DNA of 64,000 nt from Natrononativus amylolyticus (GTDB lineage: Archaea > Halobacteriota > Halobacteria > Halobacteriales > Natrialbaceae), in assembly GCF_024362525.1 (NCBI RefSeq), contig NZ_CP101459.1:558001-622000 (forward strand), read 5' to 3'. Positions 51,942 to 61,116 of this stretch are shown one piece after another; within the stretch, counting starts at the first letter, position 1; each line of letters starts with the position of its first letter. The position numbers and the translations under genes were made by a program. The notes under the pieces are model-generated. The model saw only the letters and a list, made by a program, of their open reading frames with translations. It searched no databases and was not told the DNA's origin.

Positions 51942-52835
51942 TCACTGTTTCATTGCGCTCATCGTGACGCTCTGGATGAAGTGTTTTTGCAGGAGGACGA
52001 ACAGGATCACGATCGGGACGAGGACGATGATCGCGAACGCGTACTGGAGCGTGAACTCGCCCGTCAGCTGGGACTGAAACTCTGCGAGGACGACGGGGAG
52101 CGTTTTGTACGAGTCGTCGGTCGCGACGAGCAACACCCACAGGTACTCGTTCCAGGAGTTGACGAACGCCAGAATGACGACCGCTGTCAGCGCCGGTTTA
52201 GCGTTCGGCCAGATCACGCCGAACAGAATAAACGCTTCAGAGGCGCCATCGAGTCGAGCGGCTTCGATCATCGAGTCCGGGATCGAGTTGAACGCCGAGT
52301 ACAGGATAAGCAGGTTCACGATACTCACGGCGTGTACGATGGCTATGCCAGCGTACGAATTCACCAACCCCAGCCGGACGGTGACGAGATAGTCTGTCAG
52401 GAAGATCGTGTGAAACGGAATCAGCATCGCTGCGACGGTAACGCCCATGATGAACTTCCGTCCGTAGAACTCCATCGTAAAGGCGTACGCCGCTAGCGAG
52501 CAGATGATCAGTTGGCTACCGATGACGATCAACGACACTAGCACACTGTTGAGGAAGTAGCGGAGCAGTGCGATCTCGTAGTAGATGGTCACGAAGTTGT
52601 AGAAGCTGAGGTCTTCGATGATCAGCGACGGGCGCTCACCGAGGATGGCCCCGCTCGGCCAGACGAAGCCGACGCGGACCAGCCAGTAGTAGGGGAACGC
52701 GAAGAGGAGCGCCAGCAGGCAACTCAGCGTGAAGTACAGCGCCTTCGCGCCGAACTCCTCGCGGCTCTCACCGAAGCGTTTTTTGAACGCGTTCGTGACG
52801 TCGTTTCGGTCGACGAATCCGTTCGTTCCGTTCAT
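51942..52835 (-). CDS. Sugar ABC importer permease (MalG-like)
   Basis: A 297-residue inner-membrane component with six membrane segments and the EAA coupling loop EAARLDGASEAFILFGVIWP (about 198-217) which contacts the ATPase. Belongs to the CUT1 type. The first about 28 residues are polar and charged. Overlaps the end of the partner permease by 4 nt (ATGA at 52832-52835). Second permease of the heterodimer, acts with the MalF-like protein, the lipoprotein and the ATPase at 55334. Confidence 0.92.
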   Translation of the reverse strand: MNGTNGFVDRNDVTNAFKKRFGESREEFGAKALYFTLSCLLALLFAFPYYWLVRVGFVWPSGAILGERPSLIIEDLSFYNFVTIYYEIALLRYFLNSVLVSLIVIGSQLIICSLAAYAFTMEFYGRKFIMGVTVAAMLIPFHTIFLTDYLVTVRLGLVNSYAGIAIVHAVSIVNLLILYSAFNSIPDSMIEAARLDGASEAFILFGVIWPNAKPALTAVVILAFVNSWNEYLWVLLVATDDSYKTLPVVLAEFQSQLTGEFTLQYAFAIIVLVPIVILFVLLQKHFIQSVTMSAMKQ

Positions 52836-53764
52836 GTGTACTGCTCCGTCTGGAGTTTGTATCCGCCGAAGGCGATGATGAGTGTGATTGCGACCATGAT
52901 GATACTGAGCACGGCTCCATAGCCGAAGTCATTGTAGTTGAACGATTGCTTGTAGATCCACGTGAGGAGGATCTCCGTTGAGTTTCCGGGTCCGCCACCT
53001 GTCATGACCATCACGACGTCGAACAGCCGGAACGTACTCGCCATCCCAACGAGCGCACAGATCCCGAGTGTGGGCTTTAACAGCGGCAGGGTGATGTAGC
53101 GAAACTTCTGGTACCGTGAGGCGCCGTCGATGCTCGCCACTTCGTACACCTGCTGTGGGATGCTCTGGAGCCCGGCGAGGATGATCAGCATGAAGAAGCC
53201 AACCGTCGTCCAGACCTGAATCATGAAGATCGACAGCCGAGCGTACCACGCTCTCCCGAGCCAGCTGATGTTATCGCTTATCAAGCCGAGCTCTAACAGG
53301 AAGTAGTTCAACACGCCGTAATCGGTGCTGAAGATGTACTGCCAGATCACGGCGACGGCGACCATCATCGTGATGTACGGCAGGAAGAATATCGCCCGGA
53401 ACACGTCAACCCCGGGGAACCGACGGTTCAGTAGTAGTGCAATTCCGAGCGCTATCGCGATCGCGACGGGCACCGCGAGGAAGAACAAAATCGTGTTCAT
53501 CAGCGCGGTCGGGAACACTGGGTCGCTCGCGAGCGCGGCCCAGTTGTCCAGTCCCAGGAAGGTCAGGTCGCCCGCCCGCGACCGCTCGTGAAACGAGAGA
53601 ACGATGTTGTAGAGGAAGGCGATGTACTTGTACAGGATGAGCCAGGTGACGAGCGGGGTCAGAACCACCCAGGCGATGAGCGTTCGACGCTGGTAGCGAC
53701 TCAACTCGAGTTCGCCGTTTCGGAGGTCCGCAACCCGGTCTTGGAGAGTGGCTAGTGACGACAT
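52832..53764 (-). CDS. Sugar ABC importer permease (MalF-like)
   Basis: A 310-residue six-segment permease with the EAA-loop EVASIDGASRYQKFRYITLP (about 207-226). N-terminal ISQ-like segment ELSRYQRRTLIAWVVLTPLV. The CUT1 family usually imports di- or oligosaccharides; UgpA and related ones import glycerol phosphate or sugar acids. It follows the substrate-binding gene by 34 nt. Complete length. Confidence 0.92.
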   Translation of the reverse strand: MSSLATLQDRVADLRNGELELSRYQRRTLIAWVVLTPLVTWLILYKYIAFLYNIVLSFHERSRAGDLTFLGLDNWAALASDPVFPTALMNTILFFLAVPVAIAIALGIALLLNRRFPGVDVFRAIFFLPYITMMVAVAVIWQYIFSTDYGVLNYFLLELGLISDNISWLGRAWYARLSIFMIQVWTTVGFFMLIILAGLQSIPQQVYEVASIDGASRYQKFRYITLPLLKPTLGICALVGMASTFRLFDVVMVMTGGGPGNSTEILLTWIYKQSFNYNDFGYGAVLSIIMVAITLIIAFGGYKLQTEQYT

Positions 53765-53798
53765 TGAGTGAATTCGGTAGTGGGGTAGTTCCTCGGTA

Positions 53799-55118
53799 TT
53801 AGTTGAGGGCGTTGTTGATCCGGTCCTCGGCGTCCTGAAGCGCCTCTTCGGGGTCTTTCTCGCCGAGGCCCGCCGATCCCATCTCCGCGCGAACGATGTC
53901 GTCGATCTCCGGCAGCTCCGGGACGATCGGAACGACGCTGAGGTCGTCCGAAATCGTATTGAACTGGTCGTACAGCTGCGCCAGCAGCGGACGATCTTCG
54001 CGGTACTCGTCGTCGTTCGCTAGCTCGTCCAGCGCCTCCTCGTTGGGGACGAGTACGGTCGTCTCCCTGAGAAAGTCCTTCTGCCACTCGGTGTTCGTGA
54101 TCACGTCGATCAGGTCGAACGCCGCCTGCTGCTCCGTTTCAGAGTGGTCCGACTCGGTAATGCTCAGCGTGTGGAACTCGGCGAAGTTCCCGCCCTCCGG
54201 GCCAGGACCGATCTCGATCGACTCCTCGTCGACCCAGTCTTCGCCCTGCTCCTGGATGGGGCGAAGCGCGGAGTCGCGCGTGAAGCCGATCGCGGTGTCC
54301 CCGACGGCGTAGAACTCGCTCGTCTCCTCGAAGTCGCCGGTCCACGTGACTTCGGGGATGATACCCTCGTCGGTCAACTCCGCCATCCGGGTGAGAATTT
54401 CGACGGCACGATCGGTGTTCAGGACCGCCTCCGTCCCCTCTTCGTTGAGAATGTCGATGTCCTCGCTGAAGAAGAACGCCCACGCCGTGAAGCTGTGAAT
54501 GAGCGACATCAGCCCGTACTCGGCGTCGGACTCCTCGACGAGCTGTTCTGCGTTGTCGAGGTAGTCGTCGGTCGACCAGAAGTTGCCGAGGCTCGGCGGC
54601 TCGATCCCCGCCTGGTCGAAATACTCCACGTTGGAGACGGTCATCTGACTGTTGAGATAGAACGGAGCGGCGTACAGCGTCCCGTCGTAGCGGCCGAGAT
54701 CCAGAGACGTCTCGCTAAAGCGGTCGAGGAACTCGTCATCCGCGAACTGCTCGATGTCGGCGAGCACGCCGTCCGCGGCGAACGACGCGTGGGAACCGAA
54801 CTCCGCGTCGAGGACCGTGGCGGGATCGCCACCCTGGAGCCCCGACTCGTAGTAGGGAAGTACCTCGTCGCCGCCCTGGTCGGTCCAGGTCCACTCGAAC
54901 TCGTCGTACTCGTCGCCGTACTCCTCCTCCCAGTCGTCGATGTAGCCGTTAATCGAATCCTCCAGAAACGCCAGGTTCCACGTGAGAAACTCGAGGTCAC
55001 CACCGCTATCGCCGTCTCCCCCACCACCGAGACAGCCGGCTAACGCAGCCCCGAGACCCACGCCGATCCCTTTCAGATACGTACGCCTCCCTCCAGCGCT
55101 TTTGCTGACGTCTCGCAT
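53799..55118 (-). CDS. Sugar ABC importer, Tat-lipoprotein substrate-binding protein
   Basis: A 439-residue binding protein of family 1 (MalE-like). Head: twin-Arg RRTYLKGIGVGLG and lipobox ALAGCLGGGG (Cys about 29), so exported folded and lipid-anchored outside. Core: LEFLTWNLAFLEDSINGYID, then GDPATVLDAEFGS, TLYAAPFYLNSQMTVSN and FMHAG-like hinge regions. I chose the ATG at 55118 (MRDVSKSAGG) because a TATATA lies 25 nt upstream; an in-frame ATG at 55133 falls between TATA and the expected start site. First gene of the operon; ligand unknown. Confidence 0.9.
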   Translation of the reverse strand: MRDVSKSAGGRRTYLKGIGVGLGAALAGCLGGGGDGDSGGDLEFLTWNLAFLEDSINGYIDDWEEEYGDEYDEFEWTWTDQGGDEVLPYYESGLQGGDPATVLDAEFGSHASFAADGVLADIEQFADDEFLDRFSETSLDLGRYDGTLYAAPFYLNSQMTVSNVEYFDQAGIEPPSLGNFWSTDDYLDNAEQLVEESDAEYGLMSLIHSFTAWAFFFSEDIDILNEEGTEAVLNTDRAVEILTRMAELTDEGIIPEVTWTGDFEETSEFYAVGDTAIGFTRDSALRPIQEQGEDWVDEESIEIGPGPEGGNFAEFHTLSITESDHSETEQQAAFDLIDVITNTEWQKDFLRETTVLVPNEEALDELANDDEYREDRPLLAQLYDQFNTISDDLSVVPIVPELPEIDDIVRAEMGSAGLGEKDPEEALQDAEDRINNALN

Positions 55119-55142
55119 GTTATGATACAACAAAGGTCAGGG

Positions 55143-55148
55143 TATATA
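55143..55148 (-). promoter_or_regulatory. TATA box of the sugar ABC importer operon
   Basis: TATATA on the minus strand centred about 27 nt before the ATG at 55118. Indicates leaderless transcription of the binding-protein gene. Confidence 0.6.
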
Positions 55149-55299
55149 GGTCTATTTTCAGTATGTTAACATGCGGCCGAACGTCGGTGCAGGTTACACT
55201 CGAATCGTCAGTGAAGTGGCCGCCATCGCCGACTCTGCGACGAGGCTGTGCCCGAGATGGTGTGCCAACCAGCCGTGGTAGTGGCACGCTCACCCAAAC

Positions 55300-55307
55300 A
55301 CTTTTAC
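55300..55307 (+). promoter_or_regulatory. Probable TATA-like box of the MalK-like gene
   Basis: ACTTTTAC about 27-30 nt before the ATG at 55334, on the + strand. The 200-nt spacer between divergent importer promoters is the natural site for a shared operator, perhaps for the IclR protein nearby. Confidence 0.4.
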
Positions 55308-55333
55308 CAAAATGGAGGGAACACTCGCCCAGA

Positions 55334-56500
55334 ATGAGCCATCTTTCCATTGATGGGGTATCGAAGGTATTCAGTAGCGGCGAGGAGGGGGAGATCGTTG
55401 CCGTGGATGATGTCTCGATGGAGATCGAGGACGGGGAGTTCCTCGTTATGGTCGGTCCCTCCGGCAGCGGGAAATCGACACTCCTGCGCCTCATCGCGGG
55501 GTTGGAAACGGTGAGCGAGGGGGAGTTCTATCTCGGGGACGAGCGAATCACGGGCAAGAAACCTAAGAACCGGGATCTGGCGATGGTCTTTCAGAACTAC
55601 GCACTCTATCCTCACCTCTCGGCTCGAAACAACATCGGGTTTGGCCTCAAGATGCAGGGCGGAATCCCGAAAGACGAGATCAACAGGCGCGTCGAGGAGG
55701 CAGCCGAGATCATGGAGATCGGGGACCTGCTGGAGAAGATGCCGAACGAACTCTCCGGCGGGCAGCAACAGCGCGTCTCGCTCGGCCGGGCGATCGTCCG
55801 AGATCCGGAGGTGTTTCTCATGGACGAGCCGCTGTCGAACCTCGATGCGAAGCTCCGAACCACGATGCGAACGGAGATCCAGCAACTCCAGGACGAACTC
55901 GGCGTAACGACGATCTACGTGACACACGATCAGGTAGAGGCGATGACGATGGGGGACAGGATCGCCATCTTGAATCAGGGCGAACTCCAGCAGGTCGCGA
56001 CGCCGATCGAAGCCTACTACGAACCCCAAAACCGGTTCGTCGCCGGGTTCATCGGCTCGCCGTCGATGAACTTCATCGACGTGGCCGTTGACCGTTCTGG
56101 TGGAACGACGACGTTCGAGCACGCCGACTTTTCGTACGTGGTCTCCGAACTGGTAGCGGCGAAACTGCCCGAGGAAGTCGAGGAGGTTACGGTGGGTATC
56201 CGCCCCGAAGACCTCGAAGTCAATGCGGGCGGTCCGGACGAGTACTCGTTTACGACGGGTGTCTCCGTCGTCGAACCGCTCGGAAAAGAACAGCTGGGTT
56301 ACTTCGATCTCGGGACCGTCACGTACACGGCGAGCGTTCCCGGCTACTACGACATCGAAGAGGGACAGACGATCTCCGTCCACGTGCCCCCAGAGCGACT
56401 GCATCTCTTCGACGTGAAAACGGGTGACACGATCGCCAACCGCGAGCCACCGGGCGAGGAGGAACGGGAAAGTGCAACGCAGGCAATGAGCGATCGATGA
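55334..56500 (+). CDS. Sugar ABC importer ATPase (MalK/UgpC-like)
   Basis: A 388-residue ATPase of the CUT1 class: Walker A VGPSGSGKST (about 40-49), Q-loop VFQNYALYPH, signature LSGGQQQRV (about 139-147), Walker B FLMDEPLSNLDAKLR, H-loop VTHDQ. C-terminal TOBE/MOP regulatory domain (about 240-375), with GSPSMNFIDV and VTVGIRPEDLEV. It is divergent from the permease operon and serves it. The ATG at 55334 was selected from the promoter spacing; the frame is open upstream. Confidence 0.92.
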   Translation: MSHLSIDGVSKVFSSGEEGEIVAVDDVSMEIEDGEFLVMVGPSGSGKSTLLRLIAGLETVSEGEFYLGDERITGKKPKNRDLAMVFQNYALYPHLSARNNIGFGLKMQGGIPKDEINRRVEEAAEIMEIGDLLEKMPNELSGGQQQRVSLGRAIVRDPEVFLMDEPLSNLDAKLRTTMRTEIQQLQDELGVTTIYVTHDQVEAMTMGDRIAILNQGELQQVATPIEAYYEPQNRFVAGFIGSPSMNFIDVAVDRSGGTTTFEHADFSYVVSELVAAKLPEEVEEVTVGIRPEDLEVNAGGPDEYSFTTGVSVVEPLGKEQLGYFDLGTVTYTASVPGYYDIEEGQTISVHVPPERLHLFDVKTGDTIANREPPGEEERESATQAMSDR

Positions 56501-56690
56501 TTCCAGCTGGTCGACGCGCCCGCTGCTGTGTCTCGGGTCACCGGTCCAGTCGTGACACTACGGACAATCCGAGGTGATCGTCTCTCGGTTCGACCCCGGT
56601 CGACTCGGACGTCACCACCAGGACCCCACTCCGTCTTCTTGCCGGACGGGGGTCGACACCCGAGTTTATATTGGATTGCGAGGCGAATAC

Positions 56691-57300
56691 CACTCCGGCG
56701 CGAGCAACGTAAGCTCTCGCGGAAGGAGAAAGGGTCGAACAACTATGAGAAGCAACGGCGGAAGGTCGCCAAGGTGAAGCGCCGTGTCAAGCGGAAGGTG
56801 CTGGACTTCCAACACAAGTTGACGACGTGGCTCGTCAAGACATATGACGCCGTGTTCGTCGAAAACCTCAACGTCGCCGGAATGCTTCAAGGAGATGGGA
56901 ACGCGCGGAACAAGCAGGACGCGGCGTGGGGGCAGTTCATCACCCTACTCAAATACAAGGGCGACCTGTACTGCACGCATGTCGTTCAAGTGCCTGCTCG
57001 AGGGACGACGAAAGAGTGTGCGTCGTGTGGAATGGAGACGGCAAAGCCTATCTGGGTTCGGGAGCATTCGTGTCCGGCGTGTGGGTTTGAGACGGATAGG
57101 GATGCGAACGCGTCGATGAACGTCTTGAAGCGCGGTTTTTCTGAAGTAGGGCTGGGATGGCCCGAATCCACGCCTGTGGAGACTGTGACCGCTGTGGATA
57201 CCGCTGGTTTCCAGCGAGTGTCTGCAAGTCACGTCATCGAAACAGGAAGCCTGTCTTCGTGAGGGCAGGATTCCCCGCGCCACCGTGCGCGGGGTAACAT
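56691..57300 (+). pseudogene. 5'-truncated tnpB with right-end hairpin (relic)
   Basis: The frame keeps only the second half of a TnpB (end at 57262): LRREQRKLSRKEKGSNNYEK, VFVENLNVAGM (RuvC-II Glu), CASCGMET...CPACGFETD (zinc finger, four Cys) and DRDANASMNVL (RuvC-III Asp). The N-terminal half with RuvC-I Asp is gone, so it is dead as a nuclease. The palindrome CCCCGCGC-CACCGT-GCGCGGGG (57273-57294) is its right end, so the element boundary is about 57300, 29 nt before the dehydratase gene. Confidence 0.85.
57273..57294 (+). repeat. Right-end hairpin of the tnpB relic
   Basis: 8-bp perfect stem CCCCGCGC/GCGCGGGG with 6-nt loop; points into the promoter region of the enolase-superfamily gene. 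Confidence 0.7.
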
Positions 57301-57328
57301 TCAAATTGCTGTATGCTAACGGTCCAGT

Positions 57329-58507
57329 ATGGAAATATCGAGCGTAACAGCACACGCCGTAAATATTGACGTAACCGACCGAGAAGACGGGGGTATCGCG
57401 CCGTACGTCACGAACCACGGTGCGGTCGAAGACGTTACGCGAGTCGTCGTCAAAGTCGAGACCGACGAGGGGATCACCGGCTGGGGAGAGATGCGCGTCT
57501 TCTTGACGCCGGCCGCGACGATCTCCGTGATCGAAGAGGGCGTCGCCCCGATCGTCACGGGTCACTCTCCCTTCGAGGTCGAGAGCCTGCGACGGCTGTT
57601 TTTCATCGAGTACTCGAACATCGACATGTTCTTCGCGGCCGTCGAGACGGCGTGCTGGGACATCGTCGGAAAGGCACTCGGCGAACCGATCTACAAACTG
57701 CTCGGCGGGTGGACTGCCCGATCCCAGACCGACATGCGACGTGACGCGACGGGGAACGCGAGCCAGCGCGTCGAGGTGGCGTACTGTCTCGGCATCCTCT
57801 CGCCCGAGGAGTCTCGAGTGCACGCAGCGAAGGCACTTGAGGAGGGGTACTCGGTGCTGAAGACGAAAGCCGGGCGGGATTGGAAACAGGACGTCCAGCG
57901 GATCATCGCGATGGACGAGGAGGTCGACGGCGACCTCGAGTTCCGCCTCGATCCGAACCAGGGCTGGCGGGTCGACGAGGCCGTCCGTGTCGGCGCCACC
58001 CTCGCCGATGCGGGCGTCTACCTGCAGTACCTCGAACAGCCAATCCGCGTCGACACCCACGAGTCACTCGCCGCGTTACGCCACCGTCAGCCCCAGCCGA
58101 TCGGGCCGAACGAGGATATGTATATCGCGCACAACCTCCGGTCGCTCATTCAGAAGGGCGGCATCGACGTCGCCGTCGTCGACCTGACGCCCGCCGGCGG
58201 GATCACGGGCGTTCGCCAGCAGGCGGCGATCGCCGAGGACGCGGGGATTCCCGTAACCCACCACTGTGCATTCGACCTGGGGATTCGCACCGCGGCGATC
58301 ATGCATGCCGTACACGGGATTCCCGGGTTCAACCTCCCGCCGGATTCCGTCTACTACGCGTGGGAGGATGACGTCCTCGAAGAGCGCTTGGATATCTCCG
58401 GGGGCGCCATTACGGTACCAGACGGCCCCGGACTGGGAATCCAGGTGGACGAACGGAAAATCGACGAACACGCGATCGATCCCGCAACCGACGGGAAGTA
58501 CTTGTGA
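57329..58507 (+). CDS. Mandelate racemase/muconate-lactonizing (enolase superfamily) enzyme, probable sugar-acid dehydratase
   Basis: A 392-residue enolase-superfamily enzyme. N-terminal capping domain (1-125) and TIM barrel. Barrel motifs: LKTKAG (K-x-K base pair, about 179), FRLDPNQGW (metal Asp about 213), YLEQP (metal Glu about 239), IGPNED (metal Glu about 265), VVDLTPAGGI and PVTHHCAFD (His about 316). The pattern fits dehydratases of sugar acids such as xylonate or galactonate. It lies in the sugar cluster beside the importer, the creatininase-like gene and the DHDPS-like gene. Two inward-facing IS relics flank it at 29 nt and 4-12 nt. Confidence 0.85.
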   Translation: MEISSVTAHAVNIDVTDREDGGIAPYVTNHGAVEDVTRVVVKVETDEGITGWGEMRVFLTPAATISVIEEGVAPIVTGHSPFEVESLRRLFFIEYSNIDMFFAAVETACWDIVGKALGEPIYKLLGGWTARSQTDMRRDATGNASQRVEVAYCLGILSPEESRVHAAKALEEGYSVLKTKAGRDWKQDVQRIIAMDEEVDGDLEFRLDPNQGWRVDEAVRVGATLADAGVYLQYLEQPIRVDTHESLAALRHRQPQPIGPNEDMYIAHNLRSLIQKGGIDVAVVDLTPAGGITGVRQQAAIAEDAGIPVTHHCAFDLGIRTAAIMHAVHGIPGFNLPPDSVYYAWEDDVLEERLDISGGAITVPDGPGLGIQVDERKIDEHAIDPATDGKYL

Positions 58508-58511
58508 ACTA

Positions 58512-58561
58512 CCCCTGCCTACTCACTCACGGCTCGCGCCGTTCGTTCCTTGAGGCAGGGG
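58512..58561 (-). repeat. Right-end palindrome of a minus-strand tnpB relic
   Basis: Outer stem CCCCTGCCT (58512-58520) and AGGCAGGGG (58553-58561) with a GC-rich inner part. On the minus strand it reads as the right end of an IS1341-type element; its outer edge falls within a few bases of the dehydratase stop codon. Confidence 0.7.
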
Positions 58562-58760
58562 CTTCCTGTTTCAACGACGCGACTTGCAGACACGGAAAAC
58601 GAGTCCACAGCGGTCGCAGTCTTCACAGGCGTTACTTTGGAGTGAACCACTCCTAGTTTCTCTAGACCACGCGATTTCACATTGAGAGCTGCGTTCCAAT
58701 CTCTATCCAACTCGAATCCTGAGGAAGGGGGCTTAGCGCCCTCTCTTTCAGCTAAGGCGA
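58519..58760 (-). pseudogene. tnpB 3' remnant, minus strand
   Basis: The minus frame reads GFELDRDWNAALNVKSRGLE (RuvC-III Asp in DRDWNAALN) and ends VSASRVVETGSPCLKERTAR, the usual C-terminal end of the haloarchaeal IS1341 TnpBs. The upstream part (RuvC-I, RuvC-II, most of the zinc finger) is missing or unrecognisable. It is the mirror partner of the relic at 56691-57300: both have their right ends toward the dehydratase gene. Confidence 0.8.
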
Positions 58761-58921
58761 GAACCGCCGTCACGCGTTTGATATGGTGACGGCCACGAAC
58801 GGCGTTCGATCGGCGGGGATCCCCGCCCGAGGGAGTTGCGCTCTCGAGCGACCGCCGGTCGCGCCGGGAATCGTTCGCCGGCGACACAACTTTATTGTGA
58901 CCTGCTTGTGATACTCGAGAT
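58761..58921. other. Spacer before the creatininase-family gene
   Basis: No gene. An AT-rich block (ACAACTTTATTGTG near 58887) lies about 30 nt before the ATG at 58922 and is the likely TATA region. Confidence 0.45.
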
Positions 58922-59725
58922 ATGTTCCTGACTGGTACACCAGATCGGCGGTACGCGTGGGCGAGTCTCCCGTACGAAGCGATCAAAGAGACGGGTGAAA
59001 CGCCGGGGTCCGTCCTCGTCTTGCCCGTCGGCAGCATCGAACAGCACGGCCATCACCTGCCGGTGGCGACCGATACGCTGCTCGTCACGGCCGTCGCGGA
59101 CGCCGCCGTCAGCGCGATCGCCGACGACGTCCCCGTCGTCCTGGCGCCGACGGTGTGGAGCGGCCACTCGCCGCACCACCGCGATTTCGGCGGGACGCTC
59201 TCGCTGCGCTTCGAGACGCTCAAACGCGTCCTCGAGGACGTCGCCGACAGCGCGCTGGACAACGGCTTCGACGCCGTGATCCTGGTGAACGGCCACGGCG
59301 GGAACAAAAACCTGATAGGCGCGGCAACGGGGAGCATCGGTCGGGCCCATCCGGAGACGGAGGTGATGGGGCTTACGTACTTCGACCTCGCGGCTGACGC
59401 GATCGAGGACCTGCGAGAGAGCGACACGAGTGGGATGGCCCACGGCGGCGAGTACGAGACGTCGTTGATGTTGCACCTGTACGACGAACTCGTCGATACT
59501 GAGGCGACGGAGGCGGTGTACTACGACGATCACTACGATCACGCCGGCGTCGATCTGCTTCGTGGGGGCCCACTCGGCGTCTACCGGTCGTTTGCGGCGT
59601 ACTCCGACAGCGGTGCGATCGGCGACTCCGAACTCGCCTCCGCCGAGAAGGGCAGCGCGATTTTCGACCTCGTTCGGAGCGAACTCGCCGACGTGGTACG
59701 CGCAGCCCACGAGGCAACCGCCTGA
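58922..59725 (+). CDS. Creatininase family protein
   Basis: A 267-residue metal hydrolase of the creatininase/MftE/ArfB fold. Motifs: VLPVGSIEQHGHHLPVATDT (metal Glu, His, His and Asp, about 38-57), SGHSPHHRDFGGTLS, ILVNGHGGNK (about 120-129) and AHGGEYETSLM (metal Glu). All metal residues are present, so it is probably active. Family members open cyclic amides; here, in a sugar catabolic cluster, a lactone or cyclic intermediate is an attractive guess. Same strand as the dehydratase gene but separated by an IS relic, so it has its own promoter. Confidence 0.87.
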   Translation: MFLTGTPDRRYAWASLPYEAIKETGETPGSVLVLPVGSIEQHGHHLPVATDTLLVTAVADAAVSAIADDVPVVLAPTVWSGHSPHHRDFGGTLSLRFETLKRVLEDVADSALDNGFDAVILVNGHGGNKNLIGAATGSIGRAHPETEVMGLTYFDLAADAIEDLRESDTSGMAHGGEYETSLMLHLYDELVDTEATEAVYYDDHYDHAGVDLLRGGPLGVYRSFAAYSDSGAIGDSELASAEKGSAIFDLVRSELADVVRAAHEATA

Positions 59726-60161
59726 GTCCCTCCGACTTTCGAGCCCCGGGTGTGTAATCTCCGTTGAGGAGGCAGCCGCTCGACGCTTCAGGTATACGGT
59801 TCGTGCTCCAGCACACCCGTTGCGTCGGTTCATAGCGCCGTCTTCGGGGAACGGTTTGTCGATCCGCGGGTTCGTGTACGAACCGGGACCGGTACTCATC
59901 CGTTTGGATCAAACGAACGTCACGCGGTACCGTCCTCGTTTCCGCTTATCAAACTTCTTCGATTCCAGCATAAGCGGTCGACAGAGCCGCTCTCTATAAA
60001 AGAGTCGGACGTCAGTACGAAAATTACGCACATAGGATTGTAACATCAGTGGTGTTCGGGCGCATGCGAAGGTTCGGTGAACAGTTCGGTTGGGATCGAC
60101 TCGTGGCGATTCCCGGCTTCCACGTTTCCAGTGAGCAAACGACGGTATCGCGGACGGCGTC
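59726..60161. other. Intergenic, no supported gene
   Basis: Convergent spacer of 436 nt between the creatininase-family and IclR genes. Contains a TATA-like palindrome CTCTATAAAAGAG near 59990 and moderately AT-rich sequence. Open frames lack coding signs. Confidence 0.4.
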
Positions 60162-60926
60162 TCAGGACGTCGTCAGCAGATTCACCTCGATCACGTTCGC
60201 CGATTGGGCGAGTTTTTGGGGAAGGGTCTCTTCGAACATGTGGTCCGTCAGCCGCTGGCTGGGCCCCGAGACGCTGATCGCCCCGAACACGTCGCCGGCA
60301 GGGGTTCGAAGCGGGACCGCTACGCATCGGACGCCGGTGACGACCTCCTCGTAGTCGTGGCTCACGCCAGTTTCCCTGATCGTCTCCAACTGCGACCAGA
60401 GCGTCTCTTTGTCCTGGATCGTCTGGTCGGTGTACGCGGGCATCCCGCGTTTTTCGAGGACGGCTTCGACCTCCTCGCGGTCGTTCTGTGCCAGAATCGC
60501 CTTGCCGAGGGCCGAACAGTGCATATGAAGCCGCGTTCCGGGGAACGCAGCCGTGTGTACGGCCCCTTCGCCCCGTTCTTTGTGTAAGTAGACGACCCAG
60601 CTGTGCTCTTCGACGGCGAAGTTTACCACCTCGCCGACGTCCTGGGCCAGCTGCTCGACCTCCGATCGTACGACGTCGTACTCGGTGACCGACTGTTTCG
60701 CCGATTCGGCGTACGCGACGAACTTGAGACTGATCCCGTACTCGTCGCCCTCCTTCTTGACGAACTCTTCCTGCCGGAGCGTGTTGAGATGGTGGTGGAC
60801 GTTCCCCCTCGACATCTCGAGTTCGTCGGCGATCGTCGCAATTCGCGCGCCGCCGTGGTCCTGCAGCACCTGCAAGATCTCACAGGAGGTCCGAACCGAT
60901 TGGATGGTTCGCCCGGTCTCGTTCAT
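60162..60926 (-). CDS. IclR family transcriptional regulator
   Basis: A 254-residue regulator: N-terminal winged helix (SVRTSCEILQVLQDHGGARI, then IADELEMSRGNVHHHLNTLR, about 10-51) and C-terminal effector domain (about 80-250) with SALGKAILA, CVAVPLRTPAGDVFGAISVS and GPSQRL. Haloarchaeal IclR proteins such as XacR control sugar-acid oxidation. It is divergent from the DHDPS-like gene (190-nt spacer), so it probably controls that gene and perhaps the whole sugar cluster. Confidence 0.9.
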   Translation of the reverse strand: MNETGRTIQSVRTSCEILQVLQDHGGARIATIADELEMSRGNVHHHLNTLRQEEFVKKEGDEYGISLKFVAYAESAKQSVTEYDVVRSEVEQLAQDVGEVVNFAVEEHSWVVYLHKERGEGAVHTAAFPGTRLHMHCSALGKAILAQNDREEVEAVLEKRGMPAYTDQTIQDKETLWSQLETIRETGVSHDYEEVVTGVRCVAVPLRTPAGDVFGAISVSGPSQRLTDHMFEETLPQKLAQSANVIEVNLLTTS

Positions 60927-61116
60927 GGCACCCTATACCGAGATGAGCTACATTTGACTTTCGGAAACGGCAGTCTGTCTCGATCGGCGGGGCGTTCGGA
61001 TCGACACCGGTTTCTGGAGTGTCTACATCCATACTCACCGTCCGATAGGCGTGTTTGTTGCTCGCAACCGGTTTGCGAGGACATACCCTTTTGCTACTGG
61101 GTCGTTTACACGGGGT

